From NCBI RefSeq assembly GCF_001418325.1, contig NZ_LIPN01000365.1, positions 1-45,989 on the forward strand: a stretch of 45,989 bases of DNA, written 5' to 3'. Shown piece after piece: positions 32,275-40,475 of this stretch. A model generated the notes under the pieces. It did not search any database, was not told the DNA's origin, and saw only the letters and a list, made by a program, of their open reading frames with translations. The first letter of the stretch is position 1, and every line of letters starts with the position of its first letter. The position numbers were made by a program, and so were the translations under genes. This DNA comes from Streptomyces atriruber. GTDB lineage: Bacteria; Actinomycetota; Actinomycetes; Streptomycetales; Streptomycetaceae.

Positions 32275-33764
32275 AGCGACGGTGCCTCCTCAAGCAGCGG
32301 GTGTCCCCACTTTTCCACGAAGGCGGCCTCGACGGCAGCGCCCACCTTGTACAGGCGGTCGTCCTTCATGGCGGGGGCGATGATCTGCAGCCCGACGGGC
32401 AGGCCGTCCTCCGGCGCGAGACCGCAGGGCAGCGACATGGCGGCGTTGCCCGCCAGGTTGGTCGGGATGGTGCACAGGTCGGCGAGGTACATCGCCATCG
32501 GGTCGTCGGCCCGCTCGCCGATCGGGAACGCGGTGGTCGGCGTCGTCGGGGAGACGATCACGTCGACCTGCTCGAACGCCGCCTCGAACTCGCGGGTGAT
32601 GAGCGTGCGGACCTTCTGGGCGCTGCCGTAGTACGCGTCGTAGTAGCCGGAGCTCAGCGCGTACGTACCGAGGATGACGCGGCGCTTGACCTCGTCGCCG
32701 AAGCCCGCCTCACGGGTCAGCGCGGTGACGTCCTCCGCGGACCTCGTGCCGTCGTCGCCGACGCGCAGGCCGTAGCGCATGGCGTCGAAGCGGGCGAGGT
32801 TCGAGGAGCACTCGGACGGCGCGATCAGGTAGTACGCCGACAGGCCCAGGTCGAAGGAGGGGCAGTCCAGCTCGACGACCTCGGCGCCGAGCTGCTTGAG
32901 CAGCTCCACCGACTCGTTGAAGCGCTGGACGACACCGGCCTGGTAGCCCTCGCCGGAGAACTGCTTCACGACGCCGACGCGCATGCCCTGGACGGAGCCG
33001 TTGCGCGCGGCCTCGACGACCGGCGGGACCGGGGCGTCGATGGACGTCGAGTCGAGCTCGTCGTGGCCGGCGATGACCTCGTGCAGCAGCGCGGCGTCGA
33101 GCACGGTGCGGGCGCAGGGGCCGCCCTGGTCGAGGCTGGAGCTGAACGCGACCATGCCGTAGCGGGACACGCCGCCGTAGGTCGGCTTGACGCCGACCGT
33201 GCCGGTGACGGCCGCGGGCTGGCGGATCGAGCCGCCGGTGTCCGTGCCGAGGGCGAGGGGGCTCTCGTACGAGGCGAGGGCCGCGGACGAGCCGCCGCCG
33301 GAGCCGCCGGGGATGCGGGTCAGGTCCCAGGGGTTGCCCGTGGGGCCGTACGCGCTGTTCTCCGTCGAGGACCCCATGGCGAACTCGTCCATGTTGGTCT
33401 TGCCGAGGATGACGACGTCGGCGGCCTTCAGGCGCTTGGTGACGGTCGCGTCGTACGGCGGGATCCAGCCCTCGAGGATCTTGGAACCGACCGTGGTCGG
33501 GATGCCCTCGGTGGTGAAGATGTCCTTGAGCGCGACCGGAACGCCGGCCAGCGGGCCGAGCTTCTCGCCCCTGGCCCGCTTCTCGTCGACGGCGCGGGCC
33601 TGCGCGAGGGCGCCCTCGCGGTCGACGTGCAGGAAGGCGTGCACCTTCTCGTCGACGGCGTCGATGCGGGCCAGGTGGGCCTCGGTGACCTCGACCGCGG
33701 TGAGCTCGCCGGAGGCGATCTTCGACGCGATCTCGGCGGCGGTGAGCTTGATGATGTCCGTCAT
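32271..33764 (-). CDS. gatA: Glutamyl/aspartyl-tRNA amidotransferase subunit A (amidase)
   Basis: A 497-residue amidase-signature enzyme that hydrolyses glutamine and channels ammonia to GatB. The Ser-cisSer-Lys triad is visible: Lys in PLAGVPVALKDIFTTEGIPTTVGSKIL, the cis-Ser in PGGSGGGSSAALAS and the nucleophile Ser in LGTDTGGSIRQPAAVTGTVGVKPTYG. The C-terminal part has PTTPTTAFPIGERADDPMAMYLADLCTIPTNLAGNAAMSLPCG, typical of GatA. The GGGAGG ribosome site lies inside the last codons of gatC, five bases upstream. It is the second gene of the operon and overlaps the small ORF by four bases. Confidence 0.97.
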   Translation of the reverse strand: MTDIIKLTAAEIASKIASGELTAVEVTEAHLARIDAVDEKVHAFLHVDREGALAQARAVDEKRARGEKLGPLAGVPVALKDIFTTEGIPTTVGSKILEGWIPPYDATVTKRLKAADVVILGKTNMDEFAMGSSTENSAYGPTGNPWDLTRIPGGSGGGSSAALASYESPLALGTDTGGSIRQPAAVTGTVGVKPTYGGVSRYGMVAFSSSLDQGGPCARTVLDAALLHEVIAGHDELDSTSIDAPVPPVVEAARNGSVQGMRVGVVKQFSGEGYQAGVVQRFNESVELLKQLGAEVVELDCPSFDLGLSAYYLIAPSECSSNLARFDAMRYGLRVGDDGTRSAEDVTALTREAGFGDEVKRRVILGTYALSSGYYDAYYGSAQKVRTLITREFEAAFEQVDVIVSPTTPTTAFPIGERADDPMAMYLADLCTIPTNLAGNAAMSLPCGLAPEDGLPVGLQIIAPAMKDDRLYKVGAAVEAAFVEKWGHPLLEEAPSL

Positions 33765-33769
33765 GTTCT

Positions 33770-34066
33770 TTAGTCCTCCCCCAGGATCTGCGGCACCTTG
33801 AAACGCTGCTGCTCCTGGGCGGGGGCGCCCGAGAGCGCCTGCTCGGGGGTGAGCGACGGACGGACCTCGTCCGCGCGCATGACGTTCGTCAGCGGCAGCG
33901 GGTGCGAGGTCGGCGGTACGTCTTGGTCGGCGACCTCCGAGACGCGGGCTACCGCGCCGATGATGTCGTCGAGCTGTCCGGCGAAGTGGTCGAGCTCCTC
34001 GGCCTTCAGCTCCAGACGTGCAAGGCGGGCGAGGTGAGCGACCTCCTCGCGCGTGATGCCAGGCAT
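33770..34066 (-). CDS. gatC: Glutamyl/aspartyl-tRNA amidotransferase subunit C
   Basis: A 98-residue subunit that wraps around GatA and stabilises its contact with GatB. The signature is the start MPGITREEVAHLARLARLEL, followed by EELDHFAGQLDDIIGAVARVSEV and the proline-rich PPTSHPLPLTNVMRADEVRPSLT, ending FKVPQIL. Normal length for actinobacteria. It is the promoter-proximal gene of the gatCAB operon, five bases before gatA. A perfect 9-bp inverted repeat lies about 30 bp upstream of its start. Confidence 0.96.
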   Translation of the reverse strand: MPGITREEVAHLARLARLELKAEELDHFAGQLDDIIGAVARVSEVADQDVPPTSHPLPLTNVMRADEVRPSLTPEQALSGAPAQEQQRFKVPQILGED

Positions 34067-34096
34067 GCGGCGATCCTCAGGGGTGAGTGTGTTGGT

Positions 34097-34120
34097 GGTG
34101 ACCCAATCCTATGGGTCACC
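34097..34120 (-). promoter_or_regulatory. Palindrome with a -10-like core at the gatC promoter
   Basis: GGTGACCCA (34097-34105) and TGGGTCACC (34112-34120) are a perfect 9-bp inverted repeat. Read on the minus strand, the six-base spacer is TAGGAT, which fits the -10 consensus TAnnnT and would start transcription about 33 nt before gatC. No good -35 is present. An operator overlapping the -10 is a fair inference. Confidence 0.5.
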
Positions 34121-34164
34121 GTCCCGTGCCCGCGAAACCCTTATCCCGAGTGACCCCGAGCGCC

Positions 34165-34188
34165 CCCGGCCGCCCGTGGGCGGCCGGG
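34165..34188 (-). terminator. Hairpin after the LPETG fragment
   Basis: CCCGGCCGCC (34165-34174), loop CGTG, GGCGGCCGGG (34179-34188). It lies eleven bases past the stop of the LPETG fragment and separates it from the gatC promoter. Confidence 0.65.
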
Positions 34189-34199
34189 ACGGGCGCGGG

Positions 34200-34496
34200 T
34201 CAGCGGCGCCTCCTGGCGGCCAGCACGAGACCGCCGCCGCCGAGCAGCAGCGCGGCGATCGCGCCGAACGCCCAGAACCGGTCGGTGCCGGTCTCGGGGA
34301 GCACCGGCGGCGGGGTGACCTTCTCGCCCGCGGCGGCATCGCCGGTCCAGGTCAGCTCCGGCCGGTCGAAGTCGGCGCTCCCCTTGCTCGCCGTCGCGTC
34401 GTCGTTCCAGTCGGCGTCGTCGAGGACACCGCTGAGGTCGTCGGTGAGGGTGGCCCCGTCGCCGACAACCCGTACGCACGCCGTGCCGTCATCCAT
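34200..34496 (-). pseudogene. C-terminal remnant of an LPxTG cell-wall-anchored surface protein
   Basis: A 98-residue frame ending in a complete sortase sorting signal: LPETG, a hydrophobic helix (FWAFGAIAALLLGGGGLVLAA) and RRRR. Before it is part of a repeat-type surface domain (TLTDDLSGVLDDADWNDDATASKGSADFDRPELTWTGDAAAGEKVT), like the repeats near the end of large actinobacterial adhesin-like proteins. There is no signal peptide, and only 76 bp separate the ATG from the stop codon of the next gene upstream on this strand, so the N-terminal part of the parent protein is gone. Without a signal the product could not reach sortase. I read it as a deletion remnant, although a short cytosolic product cannot be excluded. 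Confidence 0.7.
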
Positions 34497-34572
34497 ACGG
34501 CGGCGCCCGGGATGCGCGGGCGCGCACGATGCGCTACCAGCCGCTCCCCACCGACCGGCGCGCGGAGCGCGC

Positions 34573-36933
34573 CTACTGCACCGCCTGGCCCGACGGGTGC
34601 TCCGCGGCGTTCGGTGCCTCGGCGGCGCCGGAGTCCCCCGCTGCCGCCGCCCGCGCCGCGGCGAGGTCCGCGGGACGCTGCCAGCCGCGCGACCCGCGCG
34701 CCCGCAGCCACGCCGTGGTCTCCTCGGCAGGCATCGCCGCGGCGACGAGCCAGCCCTGGACCGCGTCGCACCCGAGGTCCCGCAGCCGCTCCCACGTCTC
34801 GTCGTCCTCGACGCCCTCGGCGACGACGAGCAGCCCGAGCGAGTGGGCGAGGTCCACGGTGCAGCGGACGATCTCCGCGTCTTCGTTGTCGATGGCCAGG
34901 CGGGCCACGAACGATCGGTCGATCTTCAGCTCGCTGACCGGGAGGCGGCGCAGGTGGACCAGCGACGAATAGCCCGTGCCGAAGTCGTCGAGGGACATCT
35001 TGACCCCGTGGCCGGTGAGCCCGGCCAGCGTGTCCGCGGCGCGCTGCGGGTCCTCCAGGAGGACGTGCTCGGTTATCTCCAACTGCAGGGCCCCGGCGGG
35101 GACTCCGTGCCGGGCGAGGCGCGCCGCGACCGCACCGGCGAAGCCGGGCGTGTGCACGTCGCGCGGTGAGACGTTCACGGCGACGGGCACCTTCAGGCCC
35201 TGGGCCTGCCACTTCGCGACCTGGCCGAGAGCGGTCTCCAGGACGTACTCCGTCAGGTGCGGCATGAGGCCGGACGACTCGGCGATGGCGATGAACTCGT
35301 CGGGCGGCACCTTGCCGCGCTCGGGGTGCACCCAGCGCACCAGCGCTTCGAGACCCGCGACCTTGCCGTCGAAGCGGACCTTGGGCTGGTAGTGGAGCTC
35401 GACGTCGCCCGCGTCGAGCGCCCGGCGCAGGTCGCCCAACAGGCCCAGCCGGTCCGGGGTGTTGGAGTCGCGCTTGGATTCGTAGACCTCGACGCCGGTG
35501 CGGTCCCGCTTGGCCTGGTACATCGCGACGTCCGCACGCCGCAGGAGGCCTTCCGCGTCGAGTGCGTGGTCGGGGAAGACGGCGAGGCCCGCGCTGGCCT
35601 CCAGGACGAGGGTCAGGCCGTCGAGGTCGAGCGGGGAGCCGAGGGCGGCGACCAGCTGGCGGGCCACGCGCGTGGCCGATGTCGTGGAGTCGGCGATCGG
35701 CAGCAGGACGGCGAACTCGTCGCCGCCGAGGCGGGCCGCCTCGGCGCCGCGGGGCAGTGCGAGACGCAGCCGGTCCGCTATCTGGAGCAGCAGGCGGTCT
35801 CCGGCGAGGTGTCCGAGGGTGTCGTTCACCGACCGGAAGCGGTCCATGTCGATCAGCATTAAGGCGGAGCGCGCCCCGATCCGCTCGGCGTCGTCGAGGG
35901 CCGTCCAGGTCCGCTCCAGGAGCCACTGCCGGTTGGGCAGCCCCGTGAGCGGGTCGCGCAGCTGCTCCTCGGCCCGGGCGCGGGCGATCCAGAGGGTGGA
36001 GTCGAGGGCGACGAGCGGGATCGCGAAGAGGGGCAGCAGGATCGGCAGGGAGACCGCCACGACGCAGATCAGCGGGGCGATGCCGAGCAGCGCGATGCCG
36101 AGGAGACCCTGTCTGACCAGGGCGGTGCGGGTGACGGTGGGCAGGGCTCCGGTGCGGGGCGCGTGGACGTACCAGAGCAGGACGCGGGTGACGACGAGAT
36201 ACGCGACGGCGACCAGGGCCACCTGGGGTGCGGTGTACAGGTCCCAGGTCTCGGGGAGCCAGGGCGATTCGGCGCTCGGTGCCGTGCCGAAGGCGGCCAG
36301 GGCGAGTGCGCCCGCGCCGATGCCGAGGATGTCGACCGCGCCGTGCAGCAGGCCCTGCCGCCAGCGGTGCCTGCGCGCGACGCCGACGAGGACGACGACG
36401 GTGAGGCTGACCATGCCGGCGGGCACCCAGCCGTACAGGAGCAGGACGGCGACGGTGAGCGCACCACCGGAGCCCGTGCCGCCCCACCAGCGGTCGCGGC
36501 CGAGCGCGACGAGGTGGCCGACGATGAGGCCGGTGAGGACGGCGAGGGACCAGCCCGCGGTGCCGGTCGGAAACAGTGCGTGGCGGCCCGTGAAGGCCTG
36601 GAAGAAACCGGTGCCGAGCAGCACGGCGGCCGCGGCGACGACCAGGAGCGGCAGCAGCGGCAGCGGGTCACGGGTGTCCTGGGCGGCCGGGGTGCCCGTG
36701 CCGGTGAGGGCGGCGGCGCCGTCGGTGCCGCGGTGCGGCGCTGCGGTCCAGGCCCGTTCGCGTGGTTCGACGGCGGTGCTCAGCGTGCAGGATCCGGAGC
36801 CCGGGGCGGGCTGGGGCATGCTGCCCGGGTCGGTGTTCGTCACGGCTCGGCGGCCGCGCAGCCAGGCTCCCGGCGCGCGCAGCAGGCGCGCGCGCAGCCG
36901 TGAGTCCGGGGCGGCGCTCTCGGTCGGTTCCAT
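34573..36933 (-). CDS. rmdB: Membrane GGDEF-EAL protein, probable c-di-GMP phosphodiesterase (RmdB-like)
   Basis: A 786-residue protein: a Pro/Gly/Ala-rich N-terminus (about 1-85), a membrane region of roughly eight helices (about 88-330, LPLLPLLVVAAAAVLLGTGF onward), a GGDEF domain (about 338-500) and an EAL domain (about 505-765). GGDEF is intact at 403-407, but the RxxD inhibition site is absent (PRGA at that place). The EAL domain is complete: EALVRW (529-534), VNVS, EITE, DDFGTGYSSL, the Lys-Ile-Asp and AEGVE motifs. By position before ligA and gat and by architecture it matches the S. coelicolor phosphodiesterase RmdB as I remember it. Leu358 is encoded by TTA (35860-35862), the only in-frame TTA I found among the window's genes. 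ATG at 36933 has GAGAGGGACGGGA upstream. Confidence 0.88.
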   Translation of the reverse strand: MEPTESAAPDSRLRARLLRAPGAWLRGRRAVTNTDPGSMPQPAPGSGSCTLSTAVEPRERAWTAAPHRGTDGAAALTGTGTPAAQDTRDPLPLLPLLVVAAAAVLLGTGFFQAFTGRHALFPTGTAGWSLAVLTGLIVGHLVALGRDRWWGGTGSGGALTVAVLLLYGWVPAGMVSLTVVVLVGVARRHRWRQGLLHGAVDILGIGAGALALAAFGTAPSAESPWLPETWDLYTAPQVALVAVAYLVVTRVLLWYVHAPRTGALPTVTRTALVRQGLLGIALLGIAPLICVVAVSLPILLPLFAIPLVALDSTLWIARARAEEQLRDPLTGLPNRQWLLERTWTALDDAERIGARSALMLIDMDRFRSVNDTLGHLAGDRLLLQIADRLRLALPRGAEAARLGGDEFAVLLPIADSTTSATRVARQLVAALGSPLDLDGLTLVLEASAGLAVFPDHALDAEGLLRRADVAMYQAKRDRTGVEVYESKRDSNTPDRLGLLGDLRRALDAGDVELHYQPKVRFDGKVAGLEALVRWVHPERGKVPPDEFIAIAESSGLMPHLTEYVLETALGQVAKWQAQGLKVPVAVNVSPRDVHTPGFAGAVAARLARHGVPAGALQLEITEHVLLEDPQRAADTLAGLTGHGVKMSLDDFGTGYSSLVHLRRLPVSELKIDRSFVARLAIDNEDAEIVRCTVDLAHSLGLLVVAEGVEDDETWERLRDLGCDAVQGWLVAAAMPAEETTAWLRARGSRGWQRPADLAAARAAAAGDSGAAEAPNAAEHPSGQAVQ

Positions 36934-37247
36934 TCCCGTCCCTCTCACAGCCGGCGGTGCCCACGCCATGCGGACTCGGCCCTGATGCGGCCGCGCCCGA
37001 AAATCCGTCCCCGCACTCCGCACGAGCAAGGAGATGCGGTTCTCCCGCACTCGTACCGAGCAGGGGATGCCCCCTTCCAAGCTCTTGATGAGCAGGTGAT
37101 ACCCCGTTCGCAGCGGGGCACGGCAGGCGCACACCTCAACAGTAGGCCGCAGAAGGCTTCCACGGGCAGCGGTCGGCTACGGTTGCCCGAATGCGACCCG
37201 GCCACCCGTATGCCTCTGGTATGCGCCGAACGGGTGGCCTTCAACCG
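36934..37247. other. 314-bp intergenic region upstream of rmdB
   Basis: No gene supported. The right end holds the ligA terminator (37201-37238). The remainder is the presumed promoter and leader of the GGDEF-EAL gene on the minus strand; it includes a small GCGG-TTCTC-CCGC hairpin near 37035-37047 but no convincing promoter boxes. Confidence 0.7.
37201..37238 (-). terminator. Terminator hairpin after ligA
   Basis: GCCACCCGT (37201-37209) pairs perfectly with ACGGGTGGC (37230-37238) across a 20-base loop, nine bases beyond the ligA stop. Confidence 0.6.
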
Positions 37248-39431
37248 CTATTCCTCGGTCGGAAGCGCAACTTCCCGCGCCGCGTCCGGTCCCTGTTCGA
37301 GCAGGACCGCGAAGCCTTCCTCGTTGAGAACCGGAACCTTCACCTGCATGGCCTTGTCGTACTTCGACCCGGGGTTGTCGCCCACGACGACGAAAGACGT
37401 CTTCTTGGAAACGGAACCGGTCACCTTGGCTCCGCGACTCTGCAACGCCTCTTTCGCGCCATCCCGGGTGTGGTGCTCGAGCGTCCCGGTGACGACCACC
37501 GTGAGGCCCGCGAGCGGGCGCGGCCCCTCGTCCGCACCGCTCGCCTCCTCCTCCATGCGCACGCCGGCCTCCCGCCACTTGCGGAGGATCTCCCGGTGCC
37601 ACTCCTCGGCGAACCACTGTTTGAGGGAGGCCGCGATGGTCGAGCCGACGCCCTCCACAGCGGCCAGTTCCTCCTCGGTGGCCTGATCGATGCGGTCGAT
37701 GGAACGGAACTCGCGGGCCAGCGCCTCGGCGGCCACCGGGCCGACGTGCCGGATCGAGAGGCCCGTGAGGACGCGGGCGAGCGGGCGCTCCTTGGCCGCC
37801 GCGATGTTCTCCAGCATGGCCAGGGTGTTCTTCTTCGCCTCGCCCTTCTGGTTGGCGAAGAAGGTGACGACCTTCTCCTCGCCGGTCTTGGGGTCGCGCT
37901 TGGGCAGGCCGGAGTCCTGGTCCAGGACGTAGGACTTGATGGGGAGGAGCTCGTCGACCTTCAGGTCGAAGATGTCGCCCTCGTCGAGGATCGGCGGCTC
38001 GGCGGGCTCCAGCGGTCTGGTCAGGGCGGCCGCGGCGACGTATCCGAAGTTCTCGATGTCCAGGGACTTGCGACCCGCCAGGTAGAAGAGACGTTCACGC
38101 AGCTGGGCCGGGCACGACTGGGCGTTGGGGCAGCGGAGGTCGATGTCGCCCTCCTTCATGGGCCGCAGCGCCGTGCCGCACTCGGGGCACTCGGCGGGCA
38201 TCACGAACTCCCGCTCGGTGCCGTCCCGCAGGTCCACGACGGGGCCGAGGATCTCCGGGATGACGTCCCCGGCCTTGCGGATCACGACCGTGTCCCCGAT
38301 GAAGACGCCCTTCTTCTTCACCACGTCCTGGTTGTGCAGGGTCGCGAACTCGACCTCGGAACCCGCGACGGTGACGGGCTCCACCTGGGCGTACGGCGTG
38401 ACGCGGCCGGTGCGGCCGACGCCGACGCGGATGTTGATGAGCTTGGTGTTGACCTCCTCGGGCGCGTACTTCCAGGCGATGGCCCAGCGCGGGGCGCGCG
38501 AGGTGGAGCCGAGGCGGCCCTGCAGCGGGATCTCGTCGAGCTTGACGACGACGCCGTCGATCTCGTGCTCCACGGAGTGGCGGTTCTCCCCGAAGTACGC
38601 GATGAAGTCGCGCACGCCCTCCAGGCCTTCGACGACCTTGTTGTGCTTGGCGGTGGGCAGGCCCCACTCGTGCAGCAGCTCATAGGCGTGGCTGAGGCAG
38701 TCGATGTCGAGGCCCTCGCGGGCACCGATGCCGTGCACCACCATGTGCAGCGGCCGGGTCGCGGTGACGCGCGGGTCCTTCTGGCGCAGTGAACCCGCCG
38801 CCGCGTTCCTCGGGTTGGCGAAGGGCTTGTCGCCCGCCTCCACCAGGCGGGCGTTCAGCTCCTCGAACTTCTCCATGGGGAAGAAGACCTCGCCGCGGAT
38901 CTCCACGAGGGCGGGGACGCGGTCGCCCGCCAGGCGCTGGGGGATGTCGGCGATCGTGCGGACGTTCGGCGTGATGTCCTCGCCGGTGCGGCCGTCGCCC
39001 CTGGTGGCGGCGCGGGTCAGCTTCCCGTCCTCGTACGTGAGGTTGACCGCGAGGCCGTCGACCTTCAGCTCGCACAGGAGGTGGAAGTCCGGGGTGCCTG
39101 CCTCCTTGGCGACGCGGTCGGCCCAGGCGGCCAGCTCCTCGTCGTCGAAGGCGTTGTCCAAAGAGAGCATGCGCTCGCGGTGCTCGACCGCGGTGAACTC
39201 CGTCTCGTACGAACCGGAGACCTTCTGGGTGGGCGAGTCGGGCGTCCGGAGCTCGGGGTGCTCCTCCTCCAGGACTTCGAGGGAACGCAGGAGCTTGTCG
39301 AACTCGGCATCGCTGACGACCGGTTGGTCCTTCACGTAATACCGGAAGCGGTGCTCCTCGATCTGCTCGGCCAGCTGGGCATGCTGATCCCGTGCCTCGG
39401 CGGGCACAGAGCCTTGCTGTTCGACAGCCAC
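37248..39431 (-). CDS. ligA: NAD+-dependent DNA ligase
   Basis: A 727-residue replicative and repair ligase that seals nicks using NAD+. Domain order is complete: NMN-binding domain Ia (EHRFRYYVKDQPVVSDAEFDKLL), the adenylation domain with catalytic lysine in CELKVDGLAVN (Lys123), the OB fold (GRTGRVTPYAQVEPVTVAGSEVE), the four-cysteine zinc finger (ECPECGTALRPMKEGDIDLRCPNAQSCP), helix-hairpin-helix repeats (TGLSIRHVGPVAAEALAREF) and a C-terminal BRCT domain (AGLTVVVTGTLEHHTRDGAKEALQSRGAKVTGSVSKKTSFVVVG). GTG at 39431 has GGGAGG eight bases upstream. It begins 30 bp after the MetE-like gene on the same strand and may share a transcript with it. Confidence 0.97.
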   Translation of the reverse strand: MAVEQQGSVPAEARDQHAQLAEQIEEHRFRYYVKDQPVVSDAEFDKLLRSLEVLEEEHPELRTPDSPTQKVSGSYETEFTAVEHRERMLSLDNAFDDEELAAWADRVAKEAGTPDFHLLCELKVDGLAVNLTYEDGKLTRAATRGDGRTGEDITPNVRTIADIPQRLAGDRVPALVEIRGEVFFPMEKFEELNARLVEAGDKPFANPRNAAAGSLRQKDPRVTATRPLHMVVHGIGAREGLDIDCLSHAYELLHEWGLPTAKHNKVVEGLEGVRDFIAYFGENRHSVEHEIDGVVVKLDEIPLQGRLGSTSRAPRWAIAWKYAPEEVNTKLINIRVGVGRTGRVTPYAQVEPVTVAGSEVEFATLHNQDVVKKKGVFIGDTVVIRKAGDVIPEILGPVVDLRDGTEREFVMPAECPECGTALRPMKEGDIDLRCPNAQSCPAQLRERLFYLAGRKSLDIENFGYVAAAALTRPLEPAEPPILDEGDIFDLKVDELLPIKSYVLDQDSGLPKRDPKTGEEKVVTFFANQKGEAKKNTLAMLENIAAAKERPLARVLTGLSIRHVGPVAAEALAREFRSIDRIDQATEEELAAVEGVGSTIAASLKQWFAEEWHREILRKWREAGVRMEEEASGADEGPRPLAGLTVVVTGTLEHHTRDGAKEALQSRGAKVTGSVSKKTSFVVVGDNPGSKYDKAMQVKVPVLNEEGFAVLLEQGPDAAREVALPTEE

Positions 39432-39461
39432 CGTTTCGTCCTCCCGTTACGTCATACCCAA

Positions 39462-40475
39462 TTACTCAGGGTTGTCTGCGAGCGATCTCGCCGCCCTGAC
39501 GCAGTGGGCGAGCGCCGCGCGCGCATACGCGGGTGATGCGCCCGCGAGCCCGCACGACGGAGTGACCACGACCGACTCCGCGAGTGATCCCGGATTCAGC
39601 CCCAGCCTGCGCCACAACGTCCTGACACCCATGACGCTACCGGCAGGGTCTGACAATCCGCCGTCCACGCCCGGCACGACACCGACGAAGAGCTTCGTGC
39701 CGCCCTCGACCGCCTCACCGATCGCCTCGTCGTCACGCTCGGTGAGCAGCGAGAAGTCGAAGGAGATCGCGTCGGCCCCGGCGCGGCGCAGGAGTGCGAA
39801 CGGCACGTCGGGCGCGCACGAGTGCACGACCGACGCTCCGTCGCCGTGGACGCCGAGGACGTCCCGCAGCGTGCCCTCGACGACCTGCCGGTCCACGGCG
39901 CGGTGGGTGCGGTACTCGCTGGCGGTCTTGATCTGCCCGCGCAGCACGGCGATGAGCGAGGGCTCGTCGAGCTGCAGGACGACCTGGGCTCCGGGCACCC
40001 TGCGGCGCACGTCCGCGAGGTGCTCGCGCAGGCCTTCGGCGAGGGATCCCGCGAGGTCGCGGCAGGCGCCGGGGTCGGAGAGCGCGGCCTCGCCGTTCCT
40101 GAGCTCCAGGGCGGCGGCGAGCGTCCAGGGGCCGACGGCCTGGACCTTCAGCGGGCCGCGGTACCCCTGGGTGAACTCCTCCAGGGCGTCGAGGTCTTCG
40201 CCGAGCCAGGCCTTCGCCCGCCGGGTGTCGCGCCCCGGGCGGTCGCCGACGCGCCAGCCGCTGGGCTCCACGCGCGCGTACAGGTCGACGAGGAGACCGG
40301 CCGTGCGGCCGATCATGTCGGCGCCGGGGCCGCGCGCGGGCAGCTCGGCGAGGTAGGGCATGCCCTGCTCGGGCCCCTCGAAGCTGCCGGTGACGGTCTT
40401 CGCGGCCTCGCGGGCGTCACCGCCGGGCATGGACCCGATGCCGGTGGCCGGGCCCCAGGTGAACGCGTCGCTCAT
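39462..40475 (-). CDS. MetE-like (cobalamin-independent methionine synthase C-terminal family) protein
   Basis: A 337-residue protein of the MetE C-terminal domain family, usually annotated methionine synthase, vitamin B12 independent. It has the zinc-type ligands: His-x-Cys in ASVVHSCAPDVPF and the distal Cys in VVVTPSCGLAGASPAYA; the glutamate expected between them in MetE is replaced by Asp in ADAISFDFS. It opens with WGPATGIGSMPGGDAREAAKT, typical of this short subgroup. True MetE is about 750 residues with an N-terminal half that binds folate; this protein lacks it, so methyl-tetrahydrofolate-dependent methionine synthesis is doubtful and a different thiol methyl transfer is likely. The ATG overlaps the SDR stop by four bases (ATGA). 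Confidence 0.82.
   Translation of the reverse strand: MSDAFTWGPATGIGSMPGGDAREAAKTVTGSFEGPEQGMPYLAELPARGPGADMIGRTAGLLVDLYARVEPSGWRVGDRPGRDTRRAKAWLGEDLDALEEFTQGYRGPLKVQAVGPWTLAAALELRNGEAALSDPGACRDLAGSLAEGLREHLADVRRRVPGAQVVLQLDEPSLIAVLRGQIKTASEYRTHRAVDRQVVEGTLRDVLGVHGDGASVVHSCAPDVPFALLRRAGADAISFDFSLLTERDDEAIGEAVEGGTKLFVGVVPGVDGGLSDPAGSVMGVRTLWRRLGLNPGSLAESVVVTPSCGLAGASPAYARAALAHCVRAARSLADNPE

Noticed and set aside
34497..34572. Missing N-terminus of the LPETG protein recoverable by frameshift
   Set aside because: Only 76 bp remain before the stop codon of the GGDEF-EAL gene, too little for a signal peptide and repeats in any frame.
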